A stretch of DNA of 64,000 bases, from assembly GCF_003852405.1 (NCBI RefSeq), contig NZ_QAJM01000013.1, forward strand, positions 1 to 64,000, written 5' to 3'. Position 1 is the first letter of the stretch. The number at the start of each line of letters is the position of its first letter. Under the pieces are notes generated by a model. The model had not been told where the DNA came from, searched no databases, and was given only the letters and a program-made list of their open reading frames with translations. This stretch comes from Pseudomonas sp. KBW05. GTDB lineage: Bacteria > Pseudomonadota > Gammaproteobacteria > Pseudomonadales > Pseudomonadaceae. Positions 37,780 to 46,105 of this stretch are shown piece after piece. Made by a program: the position numbers and the translations under genes.

Positions 37780-37893
37780 ACTGGCTTGTGTGGGAGCTGG
37801 CTTGCCTGCGATAGCGGTGGGTCAGCAACACATTTATCCACTGACAGACCGCCATCGCAGGCAAGCCAGCTCCCACACAAGCCAGCTCCCACA
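37780..37893. repeat. REP palindrome upstream of fliA
   Basis: Inverted arms of the GTGGGAGCTGGCTTGCCTGCGAT family, with one arm partly duplicated on each side (extra CTGGCTTGTGTGGGAGCTGG and complement). It sits in the roughly 235-base gap before fliA, so fliA must have its own promoter between about 37900 and 38000. Confidence 0.85.
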
Positions 37894-38008
37894 TTGGAAT
37901 TGCGTTAAGCAGGGAATATGTGGCCTGCCGCCTACCTGTTCTGCGCTTAGCCCCCCCGCCCCAGCAGTAATAATCCCGTGGATTTTCTGTCTTTCGCAGG
38001 CGCACACG

Positions 38009-38701
38009 ATGTATACGGCACAGGGCAAGATAAACCAGCAGGAAGTGCTCCAGCAGTACCTGCCCATGGTCCGGCGCCAGGCGCTCGGGCTGAAGACCCG
38101 GTTGCCGTCTAATATTGAACTGGACGACTTGATCCAGGCCGGCAGCATCGGCTTGCTCGATGCCATGACGCGCTATGACTTGAACGTCGGCGCGACCTTC
38201 GCCACCTTCGCCTCCCAGCGCATTCGCGGGGCGATGATCGACGAGTTGCGCACCCGCGACTGGGTGCCGCGCAGCGTACGCCGCAATGCGCGGGCGGTGG
38301 AAGAGGCGATGCACCGCGTCGAACAGAACCTCGGCCGCCCGGCCAAGGAACGCGAAGTGGCCTCGGCCATGGGCCTGACGCTGGCCGAATACCAGAAGGT
38401 ACTCGACGACACCAACGGCAGCCAGATGCTGCCCTTCGACGATATCGACGAAGAACACAGCGAAGGCTCCAGCTCGCGCCTGCAAACGCCGTTCGCCGAA
38501 CTGCTCAACGAGCGCAACCGCGCCGACCTGACCCGCGCCATCGACGCCCTGCCCGCGCGGGAGCGGCTGCTGCTTGCGCTGTGTCATCACGAGAAGCTCA
38601 ACTTGCGCGAGATTGGGGTGGTACTGGAGGTGAGTGAGTCGCGGGTGTGTCAGTTGCATGCCCAGGCCATCGCCCGGTTGCATGTCAGCATGAAGGGCTA
38701 G
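38009..38701 (+). CDS. fliA: Flagellar sigma-28 factor FliA
   Basis: This is an alternative sigma factor for late flagellar genes, 230 residues from the ATG at 38009 (the open frame begins further upstream inside the REP). Region 2 (LQQYLPMVRRQALGLKTRLP and ATFASQRIRGAMIDELR), region 3 (DWVPRSVRRNARAVEEA) and region 4 (LNLREIGVVLEVSESRVCQL) are complete. Its partner FlgM and five promoters of matching consensus are in this window. Confidence 0.96.
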   Translation: MYTAQGKINQQEVLQQYLPMVRRQALGLKTRLPSNIELDDLIQAGSIGLLDAMTRYDLNVGATFATFASQRIRGAMIDELRTRDWVPRSVRRNARAVEEAMHRVEQNLGRPAKEREVASAMGLTLAEYQKVLDDTNGSQMLPFDDIDEEHSEGSSSRLQTPFAELLNERNRADLTRAIDALPARERLLLALCHHEKLNLREIGVVLEVSESRVCQLHAQAIARLHVSMKG

Positions 38702-38735
38702 GCCCTCCACACTTTTAAGATCACCAGAGATCAAA

Positions 38736-38828
38736 ATGTGGGAGCTGGCTTGCCTGCGATGGCGGTGTATCAGCCAACAACTATTTAGCTGACCCACCGT
38801 CATCGCAGGCAAGCCAGCTCCCACATTT
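38736..38828. repeat. REP palindrome between fliA and the glycosyltransferase
   Basis: Inverted arms of the GTGGGAGCTGGCTTGCCTGCGAT family lie between the convergent ends of fliA and the large glycosyltransferase gene. The arms are about 25 bases long and almost perfectly complementary. Confidence 0.85.
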
Positions 38829-38843
38829 GGATTGCATTTCAAA

Positions 38844-41800
38844 TCAGGCTTCGGCGTAGGCCACTTCGTTGAAGCTCGCCACCAACCAGGTCAGCTCTTC
38901 ACGCGGCAGATGGGTCAGCGGTTGCAGATCAAACCGCGCCATGCGCCCGACAAATTCGCGGGGCTTCACCAAGCGTTCAACCACATGGTAATGCGGCCGA
39001 TCCAGGTAATCGTCGAACAGCACGATCATCGGTTTGGTAGCCCGCAAGTACGCCGTCACAAAACAAGCAATGCGAAAGCGCCCGTCAATGAGGATCACAT
39101 CCGGCTGCTCAAAGAACGGCTCATCCCAGACCTTCAACGGGTAGGTGTGAAACTTCTTCCAGTGCCGGGCGTTTTTCGGGCGGGCCCATTTGCCGGTTTC
39201 GCCCACGTTCACCGGGTAGATCAGTGGCCGTGAGGGCAGCGTGGCGTTGGCGATCCAGGTTTGCATGTCTGCGGCCCAATGGGCGTCGTTTTCCACCGAG
39301 ATCACGGTTTTGTCCGGCAGGTTTGCCGCCAACAGAGTCGAGCCGCCGCTGCCGTATTCGAGGATCACCGAGGCCTGGGTGTAGAGGGTTTTGACGTACG
39401 CGGCGACGTCTGCCGGGAAGGTGACCTGGGGTTCCTCCATGGGCTCGCGGGGCAATTCCGGCAGCTGCGGGTTCTGGCAGTGCTTGAGGTACTGGGCAGC
39501 CAGGTCGTCGTCGATGGCCTTGAGCAGCTCACCCGCCACATCGTGGGCGGCATACACCGTGTGCAACAGGAACGCCAGTTTCAGGCGCTGGTTATCCGAC
39601 AGCGCGGCCATGCGCGTGGCATCCGGCAGAAACAGCGCGTCGGCGCACACCAGGTGGGAGGTCTGCGGTTGATGCTGCAAGTTGTTCAAGCGGTAAAAAC
39701 TGAAACCGCGCCGGGCCAGGCAGCGGCTGATCAAGCCCACATCGGCCTGCTGGTCATGGGTCGGCGCGAAGTTGACCCGGGCCTGCACCAGCAACGTCTC
39801 GGCGAGGCTGCGCTGGCCGTGTTCGATCACGGCGAGGCTGTCGTTGAGGTTGTCGAGCAAGAGCCAATCCACCGCGGGCAGGCCGTTGATCGCATCCAGC
39901 TTAAGGGTCGGCAATGCCAGTTTGGCCAGCACGTTTGCCGTCGCCAGCGGTGCCAGCGTGGCGCTCATGCCTGGATCGAGACAGGCATACAGCGTGGCCG
40001 GCTGGCCACTGCCCAGCGCGGCGTGGGGGTAGTAGTGCAACTCACCGAGTTGGGCCAGTTGCCGCGCATTGCTGATGCGGCTGGCGGGGTCGAAGGCGAC
40101 GGTGGAAAACGCCGCCATTTTTTGCAGGGCCACGAACTGCGCCGAGGCGATCAACGTACCGCCGTGGTCGAGGGTCACGACTTTGCCCTGGAAGGTGAAG
40201 CGGAAACCTTCGTCCTCTGGCGGCGCGGCCGGGTGGTGCAGTTCGACGGCAGCGTCGTCGCCGTCGAAACGGGCCTGCCCTTGCGCGTCCAAGGTCAACG
40301 CGGCGCGCGGTTTGTTCTCGCAATAGCGCTGCCAGATGGCGCGCATGGCTGTATCGAAGTGGTTGGCAAAACGCTGGCTGTCGCACACCGGCGAGCCCAT
40401 CAGCACTTCGCGCAGGTGGCTGCGGATACGCTGGAGGCTGTCGAGGTCGCTGGCCAGTTCGATCACGCGCCGCTGATAGTGCTCCCAACTGTGCACCACC
40501 AATTCCGGCAACCCGGCGTTAATCAGGTGCGTGGCCGAGTGACGCCCGGCGAACGTCGGGCCGGGGAACGTCACCACCGGCACGCCCATCAGCAAGGCCT
40601 CGCAGGTGGTGAGGCCACCGGAATACGGCCAGGGGTCGAGGGCGATGTCGATGCGGTTGTAGGTGTCGAGCAGGGTTTTGTGGCCCACCGGGCCTTCGAT
40701 CAGCACACGCTCTTCGGCAATGCCCTGGGCCGCCATGAAGCCGTGTACATGGCCGCGCAATTCGCGGTTGCCGAACGCGCCACCCTTGAGCAGCAGGCGT
40801 GAATCCGGCGTGGCGCGCATCACCTCGGCCCAGCGCGCCAGCAACTGATCGTTGATCTTGGTCGGGTTGTTGAAGCAGCCGTAGGTGATGTAACCGTTGG
40901 CCAGCGCGGGCAACGGCCGGATATCTGGCGTGTACGGCGGCGGGTCGTAGCAGATGTAGTCGTCGGGCAGGCGAATGAGTTTTTCGGTGTAGTAGGCATC
41001 TTCGCCAACGGGGGATTCGATGCGGTCGGTAAGCAGGTAGTCGATGGCGTCCAAGCCCGTGGTGTTGATCAAGCCGCCGACCCACTTCACCAGCAACGGC
41101 GCCGGCTGCAAGGCCATGGCACCCATGCGGTTGCCGGCGTTGTGGCCGCACAGGTCGATCAGGATATCGATGTGATCCTCACGGATACGCTGAGCCAGGG
41201 CCTGGTCGTCCATGTGCTTGATCGCCAGCCACTGCTGCACCCTGGCCTGGATGCGCCGGGTCAGGTGGTCGCAGACCTGGCTGGTGCTGTAGGCGAACAG
41301 TTCGAAGCGGTGACGCGGCAGCTTTTCCAGCACGCCGACAATCATATTGCCCACCGGGTGCTGGCGCAGGCCATCGGACACCAGGCCGATGCGCAGGCGG
41401 CGGTTGGCGGTTTTGTCGGTCTGGGGGCGCGGCGGCACGACTTTGGGGCCGAAGCGCGATTGCCATTCCTTGCACACGGCGAAGATGTAGTCGCGGCTGC
41501 GCTCGGGGTCGTAGTGCAATGACGTCAGGCGGTTGGAATACGGCAGCACGTCCTTGCGCTTGGCCAGGGCCACGGCCTTTTGGTAGTAGGTGTCGGCCTT
41601 GCCCAATTGGCCGATGTCCTTGTACAGGTTGGCGGCGTTGTTCCAATGGCTGTAGTCGCCGGGCTCGCGTTCGATCAGCTTTTCGAACACCGCGATGGCT
41701 TCACCGTGGCGCTCCAGGCGGTTGAGGATCAAGCCTTGGCGCGACAGCATGCGGCAATCCTGCGGCGCCAGTTCCAGTGCCTGTTGCACATGCGCCAGCG

Positions 41801-42086
41801 CCAGGGCGAACTGGCCTTTCTCGAAATACAGCGTGGCCAGCCGGTGATGGCCGATGGCGAAATCCGGTTCTATCGCCAGCGCCTTGAGCACCAGCTCCAG
41901 GGCGCGATCGGCCTGGCCGAGCTTTTGTGCGGTCTTGGCCACCAGTTCCAGGGCCTGGGGCTCGTTCGGCAGCAGGCGCAAGGCCTGCTCGAAACTGGCC
42001 AGGGCTTGCTCGGGTGCGCTGTGCAGTTGTTGGTTGCCGAGGTCTTTCCACCCTTGTGGGGTCTTGGGGCGCTGGGGGTTGGGCAT
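38844..42086 (-). CDS. TPR / O-GlcNAc-transferase-like protein with methyltransferase-like C-terminal regions (probable flagellin glycosylation)
   Basis: This is a cytosolic protein of about 1080 residues (ATG at 42086; 42125 is an alternative). Residues about 20-195 are TPR repeats (ALASFEQALRLLPNEPQALE and later units). About 230-600 is a SPINDLY/OGT-type GT41 domain: RRLRIGLVSDGLRQHPVGNM, GYITYGCFNNPTKIND, then DPWPYSGGLTTCEALLMGVP and TFAGRHSATHLINAGLPELV. About 650-830 resembles a degenerate FkbM-like methyltransferase region (LDAINGLPAVDWLLLDNL). The last 170 residues look like a class I SAM methyltransferase (VILEYGSGGSTLLAANLPDK). Lying next to fliC and read in the same direction, it probably glycosylates flagellin Ser/Thr. 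The donor sugar is unknown. Confidence 0.85.
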   Translation of the reverse strand: MPNPQRPKTPQGWKDLGNQQLHSAPEQALASFEQALRLLPNEPQALELVAKTAQKLGQADRALELVLKALAIEPDFAIGHHRLATLYFEKGQFALALAHVQQALELAPQDCRMLSRQGLILNRLERHGEAIAVFEKLIEREPGDYSHWNNAANLYKDIGQLGKADTYYQKAVALAKRKDVLPYSNRLTSLHYDPERSRDYIFAVCKEWQSRFGPKVVPPRPQTDKTANRRLRIGLVSDGLRQHPVGNMIVGVLEKLPRHRFELFAYSTSQVCDHLTRRIQARVQQWLAIKHMDDQALAQRIREDHIDILIDLCGHNAGNRMGAMALQPAPLLVKWVGGLINTTGLDAIDYLLTDRIESPVGEDAYYTEKLIRLPDDYICYDPPPYTPDIRPLPALANGYITYGCFNNPTKINDQLLARWAEVMRATPDSRLLLKGGAFGNRELRGHVHGFMAAQGIAEERVLIEGPVGHKTLLDTYNRIDIALDPWPYSGGLTTCEALLMGVPVVTFPGPTFAGRHSATHLINAGLPELVVHSWEHYQRRVIELASDLDSLQRIRSHLREVLMGSPVCDSQRFANHFDTAMRAIWQRYCENKPRAALTLDAQGQARFDGDDAAVELHHPAAPPEDEGFRFTFQGKVVTLDHGGTLIASAQFVALQKMAAFSTVAFDPASRISNARQLAQLGELHYYPHAALGSGQPATLYACLDPGMSATLAPLATANVLAKLALPTLKLDAINGLPAVDWLLLDNLNDSLAVIEHGQRSLAETLLVQARVNFAPTHDQQADVGLISRCLARRGFSFYRLNNLQHQPQTSHLVCADALFLPDATRMAALSDNQRLKLAFLLHTVYAAHDVAGELLKAIDDDLAAQYLKHCQNPQLPELPREPMEEPQVTFPADVAAYVKTLYTQASVILEYGSGGSTLLAANLPDKTVISVENDAHWAADMQTWIANATLPSRPLIYPVNVGETGKWARPKNARHWKKFHTYPLKVWDEPFFEQPDVILIDGRFRIACFVTAYLRATKPMIVLFDDYLDRPHYHVVERLVKPREFVGRMARFDLQPLTHLPREELTWLVASFNEVAYAEA

Positions 42087-42201
42087 GAACGGGCATTCGC
42101 CTTGTGGATAAATAGTCTGGGGCAAATGCTAGCGCGACAAGACTGTTGGCAAAGCCCGGATAAGCCTGCCCTGGCGGGGTGATTAGCGGGGATTGCGCGC
42201 A

Positions 42202-42234
42202 CAAAAAAAGGGGCTCAGCGTGCGCTGGCCCCTT
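42202..42234 (-). terminator. Rho-independent terminator of fliC
   Basis: Read on the minus strand, a GC-rich stem (AAGGGGC with GCCCCTT, continued by CAGCG and CGCTG) is followed by seven Ts. It begins 17 bases after the fliC stop and should end the flagellin transcript before the glycosyltransferase gene. Confidence 0.88.
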
Positions 42235-42250
42235 CTGTACCGGCGGGTAC

Positions 42251-43303
42251 TTATTGCAGCAGCGACAGCATCTGTTGCGGCATCGAGTTGGCCTGGGCCA
42301 ATACCGACGTACCGGCTTGTTGCAGGATCTGCGCGCTGGTCATGGCCGACACTTCGGTGGCGTAGTCCACGTCCTGGATCCCCGAACGCGCGGAGGTCAG
42401 GTTGGTGGTGGTGGTGGAAATGTTGGTGATCGCCGAGTCGAAGCGGTTTTGCACCGCACCCAGGTCCGAACGCATGGAGTCCACGGTGTTCAGGGCGTTG
42501 TCGAGGGTGGTCAGGGTGTTGGTGGACTTCTTGCTCACCGCGTTGTCGGTGTCGATGCTGATGCTCGCCGAGGTGGTGGTGCCGTCGGTGGTCAGGGTCA
42601 CTTCGGCCGCGTAGGTCTTGCCGCCGACGGTCAGGAAGTAGTCGCCATCGGCGTCGGTGGACAGGGTGCCGCCGGTCACGGTGGTGCCGGACTTGTCGAC
42701 GTAGCTGGTGTTGGTCGAGGTGATCGCGGTGCCTGCGGAGTCCGACAGGGTGCTAGCAGTCAGGGTGGTGTCGTAGCCGTTCACGTTGAAGCTGCTCAGG
42801 CCGAGGGTGTCGGCGTTGATTTCGCTGAGCTTGATGTCGATGGTTTCGCCATCGTTGGCGCCGACCTGGATGGTGATGGTCTGGTCTTTGGACAGCACGT
42901 CCACGCCGTTGAATGCGGTTTGCGAGGAGATACGGTCGATCTCGTCGAGACGCTGGGTGATCTCGTCCTGGATCGATTGCAGGTCGGACTGGGAGTTGGT
43001 GCCGTTGGCCGCTTGTACCGACAGCTCACGGATGCGCTGCAAGTTGTCGTTCACCTGGTCCAGCGCGCCTTCGGTGGTCTGCGCCAGGGAGATGCCGTCG
43101 CTGGCGTTGCTGCTGGCCTGGGACAGACCGGTGATCTGCGAGGTCATGCGGTTGGCAATCGCCTGGCCTGCGGCGTCGTCGGAAGCGCTGTTGATTTTCA
43201 GGCCCGACGACAGGCGCTCGATCGAGGTGCTCAGGCTGCTCTCCGAGGAGTTCAGGTTTTGCTGGGCGATCATGGACGTGATGTTGGTATTGATGACTGA
43301 CAT
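42251..43303 (-). CDS. fliC: Flagellin FliC
   Basis: This is the filament subunit, 350 residues from the ATG at 43303 with an AGGAA ribosome-binding site. Conserved D0/D1 ends are complete: MSVINTNITSMIAQQNLNSS at the N-terminus and QQAGTSVLAQANSMPQQMLS near the C-terminus. The central variable part (about 175-270) is rich in Thr, Ser and Asp, offering many O-glycosylation sites. It has a FliA-type promoter with a roughly 90-base leader and a strong terminator. FliS is the likely chaperone. Confidence 0.97.
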   Translation of the reverse strand: MSVINTNITSMIAQQNLNSSESSLSTSIERLSSGLKINSASDDAAGQAIANRMTSQITGLSQASSNASDGISLAQTTEGALDQVNDNLQRIRELSVQAANGTNSQSDLQSIQDEITQRLDEIDRISSQTAFNGVDVLSKDQTITIQVGANDGETIDIKLSEINADTLGLSSFNVNGYDTTLTASTLSDSAGTAITSTNTSYVDKSGTTVTGGTLSTDADGDYFLTVGGKTYAAEVTLTTDGTTTSASISIDTDNAVSKKSTNTLTTLDNALNTVDSMRSDLGAVQNRFDSAITNISTTTTNLTSARSGIQDVDYATEVSAMTSAQILQQAGTSVLAQANSMPQQMLSLLQ

Positions 43304-43394
43304 GGTGCAGTTCCTTTCGTGGGTGAGCCGCTTGGGACAGAGTTCGGGCCCGGCGCCGAGGACATTCCACGCCGTTGCCGTACAGACAAAGCGA

Positions 43395-43422
43395 ACATCG
43401 GCGAACCGATTAGCCGTCTTTA
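43395..43422 (-). promoter_or_regulatory. FliA (sigma-28) promoter of fliC
   Basis: Read on the minus strand: TAAAGACGG, spacer, then GCCGATGT, with 16 bases between TAAA and GCCGATGT. It ends 92 bases before the flagellin start, giving a longer leader than the other late promoters here. Confidence 0.87.
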
Positions 43423-43545
43423 GGCAGCCGTTGAAAAAATTTGCGCAGCCCCCCGATTTCGCCAGGGAAAGTGCCTGTATTAGCCGATTTGAATCCGCAC
43501 CCCGCGCGTTATAAAGCCCGCCTTGGCCCACAACTGGAGTGCTGC

Positions 43546-44361
43546 ATGAACCCCTCAACCCTGATCGGCATGCTCGCCAGCCTGCTACTGCTGGCCGTGT
43601 TGCTGGTGTTCAGCGCGCAACAACCCGGCCTGTTCGTCGACCTGCCGGCGCTGGGCATTGTGGTGGTCGGCACCTTTGCCGCGACCTTCATCAGCTACCC
43701 GTTGCGCGAAGTGCTGCGCATCTTCAGCCTGATCAAGACCGTGGTGCGGCATGAGCGTGAGTACACCCAGGAAGACATCGACGAGTTGGTGAGCCTTTCG
43801 CGGCTGTGGATCGACGGCGACCTGCGCGCGGTGGAAGACGTGCTCGACGGCGTGAAAAATCCCTTCCTGCGTTCCGGCGTGCAGTTGGTGATCGACAAGA
43901 CCCCGCTGGACGACATCCTCGACCTGCTGCAATGGCGCATCGCCCGCCTGCGCGCCAAGGAACATGCCGAGGCGCAGCTGTTTCGCGTGATGGCCAGCTA
44001 CGCCCCCGCGTTCGGCATGCTCGGCACGCTGGTGGGGTTGGTGAACCTGATGTTCGTGCTCGGCGACGGCGACATGGTGACCATCGGCCGGCAAATGGCG
44101 GTGGGCCTGATGACCACGCTGTACGGCGTGCTGCTCGCCAACCTGCTGTGCAAACCGGTGGCGGTGAAGCTGGAGCGGCGCACCGAACAGCGCGTGGTGG
44201 TGATGAACATGGTGCTGCAAGGCGTGGCGATGATGGCCAATAAACGTAGCCCGGGCTTGATGCGCGAGACGCTTAAATCCTTTGTCGCGCATTACCAGAA
44301 TGAACTGCGGGATGAGCCTTTGCGCGCGCCACTGCGGCTCAGTTGGAAACCGCGCACGTGA
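43546..44361 (+). CDS. Second MotA-like stator protein
   Basis: This is a proton/sodium-channel family protein (MotA/TolQ/ExbB) of 271 residues from the ATG at 43546. It has two N-terminal helices (LIGMLASLLLLAVLLVFSAQ and LGIVVVGTFAATFISYPLRE), a cytoplasmic loop, then the MotA signature ASYAPAFGMLGTLVGLVNLM and TTLYGVLLANLLCKPVAVKL. It resembles the MotC/PomA branch more than the motA at 30.5 kb. It is read divergently from fliC. A GCCGATTT word at 43483-43490 could be a -10, but no matching -35 is placed 16 bases upstream. Confidence 0.9.
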   Translation: MNPSTLIGMLASLLLLAVLLVFSAQQPGLFVDLPALGIVVVGTFAATFISYPLREVLRIFSLIKTVVRHEREYTQEDIDELVSLSRLWIDGDLRAVEDVLDGVKNPFLRSGVQLVIDKTPLDDILDLLQWRIARLRAKEHAEAQLFRVMASYAPAFGMLGTLVGLVNLMFVLGDGDMVTIGRQMAVGLMTTLYGVLLANLLCKPVAVKLERRTEQRVVVMNMVLQGVAMMANKRSPGLMRETLKSFVAHYQNELRDEPLRAPLRLSWKPRT

Positions 44362-45113
44362 GGCCTGTTACCCGTATCCAGGCCGCTGCGATTGCCAGCG
44401 GCACGCCGCCGGTGGAGGACGCGGCGGGTGAGACGTGGATGATGACGTACCTGGACATGATGACGTTGCTGCTGGTGGTGACCATGGCGATGCTGGCGTT
44501 GGCGGGCAAGGGGCATGAGCGTACGCGGCATGGCAGCGAGTTCAGTGGGCCGCCGGTGTTTACGATGAAGGGTTTGACGTCGGTGGAGGTTCCGGGGGCG
44601 TTGCTGATGGTACCGGCTGTAGAGCCAGAGCCGGTTGCCGCGCCTGAGCCGGTTGTGGTCGTTGAACCTGAACCCGCGAAACCGACGACACAAGACCTGC
44701 TCAACGAACTGCCGCTGGATCAATTGGGCAACGACATCGAAGTGGTCACCAATGAAAGCAGCGTGAGTTTTCGCATCAGCAGCGAAATCCTGTTCCCCTC
44801 CGGCCAATCCGACCTCAACCTCGGCGGCCTGGCCGTGTTGCACAAACTGATCCCGGTGCTCGACAGCGTCCCCCACAAACTAGTCGTCGCCGGCCACACC
44901 GACACCCAAGACATCCGCAGCGCCCGTTTCCCCTCCAACTGGGAACTCTCCAGCGCCCGCGCCGGCAGCGTGGTGCGCTACCTGCAAGCCAACGGCATCC
45001 AGCCCGCACGCCTCGCCGCCATCGGCTATGCCGACACCCGGCCGCTGGCGGATAACACTACGGCTGAAGGCCGCGCGCGTAACCGTCGGGTGGAATTGAT
45101 CCTGGAGCGGTGA
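44358..45113 (+). CDS. Second MotB-like stator protein
   Basis: This is a stator anchor of 251 residues. A GTG at 44358 overlaps the motA-like stop, and a TTG at 44343 is an alternative. The membrane helix carries the essential Asp (ETWMMTYLDMMTLLLVVTMA). A Pro/Glu/Val-rich linker follows (about residues 85-120). The OmpA-like peptidoglycan-binding domain has LVVAGHTDTQDIRSARFPSN and ELSSARAGSVVRYL, then RARNRRVELIL. It forms a pair with the preceding gene and may be an alternative stator for this flagellum. Confidence 0.9.
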   Translation: MRPVTRIQAAAIASGTPPVEDAAGETWMMTYLDMMTLLLVVTMAMLALAGKGHERTRHGSEFSGPPVFTMKGLTSVEVPGALLMVPAVEPEPVAAPEPVVVVEPEPAKPTTQDLLNELPLDQLGNDIEVVTNESSVSFRISSEILFPSGQSDLNLGGLAVLHKLIPVLDSVPHKLVVAGHTDTQDIRSARFPSNWELSSARAGSVVRYLQANGIQPARLAAIGYADTRPLADNTTAEGRARNRRVELILER

Positions 45114-45185
45114 CGGCCGGGGTTGTTTTTTGCGCTGAAGAACAGTGATCATCGCCCTCCCCCCGACTGTTGAGGAACCGAGACC

Positions 45186-45515
45186 ATGGAATTGACGCTG
45201 GAAGCTGTGGCGCTTTTTGCACTTAAGCTGGTGCATGAGGTGGACGGTGGCAGCCCGGTTTTGCGTGATGATCTGGTGATGGACGGGTATGACCGGGAGG
45301 TGTTTGGGTTGTTGGTGCGGCAGGGAGATTTGGCTGGGGTTTTGGGGAAGGTGGATGAGTGTGTGGGGCAGGCGCTGGAGGCGGTGGGTGGGGCTGACAC
45401 GGTGTTGGGACGTGAGCTGCAAAAGCTGTCCGCCAACGTGCAGCAAGCCACTACGCTGGAGGAACTGCAACTCCCCCTCGACGCACTAAAAGCCTACCTA
45501 AAAGCCATCCAATGA
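45186..45515 (+). CDS. Hypothetical protein downstream of the second stator pair
   Basis: This is a predicted helical cytosolic protein of 109 residues with no family I recognise. It begins MELTLEAVALFALKLVHEVD and ends with a leucine-rich helix. A GAGGAA ribosome-binding site lies 11 bases upstream. It is 72 bases after the motB-like gene in the same direction, so it may belong to the same transcript, but nothing links it firmly to motility. Confidence 0.6.
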   Translation: MELTLEAVALFALKLVHEVDGGSPVLRDDLVMDGYDREVFGLLVRQGDLAGVLGKVDECVGQALEAVGGADTVLGRELQKLSANVQQATTLEELQLPLDALKAYLKAIQ

Positions 45516-45526
45516 CGCGGTCCCCC

Positions 45527-45554
45527 TGTGGGAGCGGGCTTGCCCGCGATGGAC
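45527..45554. repeat. Single REP arm
   Basis: One unpaired arm of the GTGGGAGCGGGCTTGCCCGC family, without its inverted partner nearby, lies between the hypothetical gene and the PH-domain gene. Confidence 0.65.
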
Positions 45555-45599
45555 GTCAACGATAACGCTCCGCCACTGACTCACCACAAGGCCCACCAA

Positions 45600-45971
45600 A
45601 TGATCGACTTCAACAACAAAGGCTTCTTCAAACTCAAACAAAACAACGAATACGCCGAACGCGTATCGGCCTTGCTGCTGGACGGCGAAACAGTGATCGA
45701 CGCGTACAAATCCATGCGCGACGGTGTGGTCTTCACCAACAAACGCATCATCGCCGTGAACGTGCAGGGGATTACCGGCAGCAAGAAAGACTTCACGTCG
45801 CTGCCGTACAAAAATATCGTCGCCTACTCGGTGGAAACATCCGGGACGTTTGACCTGGATTCGGAGTTGGAGATTTACTTTTCTTCGTTGGGGAAAGTGA
45901 AGTTTGAATTCACCGGCAAGACTTCGATTGTGGAAATTTCACGGTTGATTTCCAAGCACCTGCTGGCCTGA
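45600..45971 (+). CDS. Bacterial PH-domain protein (DUF1696/bPH type)
   Basis: This is a single bacterial pleckstrin-homology-like domain of 123 residues. It is recognisable by VSALLLDGETVIDAYKSMRD, VVFTNKRIIAVNVQGITGSK and YSVETSGTFDLDSELEIYFS, matching the PF08000 pattern as I remember it. The ATG at 45600 is chosen because the longer open frame reads through a REP arm. Function is unknown for the family. A bidirectional terminator follows. Confidence 0.85.
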   Translation: MIDFNNKGFFKLKQNNEYAERVSALLLDGETVIDAYKSMRDGVVFTNKRIIAVNVQGITGSKKDFTSLPYKNIVAYSVETSGTFDLDSELEIYFSSLGKVKFEFTGKTSIVEISRLISKHLLA

Positions 45972-45980
45972 TCAGCGGGC

Positions 45981-46015
45981 AAAAAAAAGACCTTGGCGCC
46001 CCAAGGTCTTTTTTT
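45981..46015. terminator. Bidirectional rho-independent terminator
   Basis: The stem AAGACCTTGG/CCAAGGTCTT with a CGCC loop is flanked by an A-tract on the left and a T-tract on the right. It can terminate the PH-domain gene and, from the other strand, the DUF3077 gene. Confidence 0.92.
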
Positions 46016-46049
46016 GCCTACACGATCCAACGAATGCACCGGATCAAAA

Positions 46050-46077
46050 TGTGGGAGCGGGCTTGCCCGCGAAGACG
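46050..46077. repeat. Single REP arm
   Basis: One unpaired GTGGGAGCGGGCTTGCCCGC arm lies between the terminator and the DUF3077 gene. No inverted partner is found within 150 bases. Confidence 0.65.
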
Positions 46078-46105
46078 CCCGACCTCACACCCTCAGTCTC
46101 CAGCC

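Noticed and set aside
43483-43490. GCCGATTT as a sixth FliA promoter, for the second stator pair
   Set aside because: No TAAA-like or TCAA-like word lies 15-16 bases upstream; the sequence there is CAGG. It is mentioned only as a weak -10.
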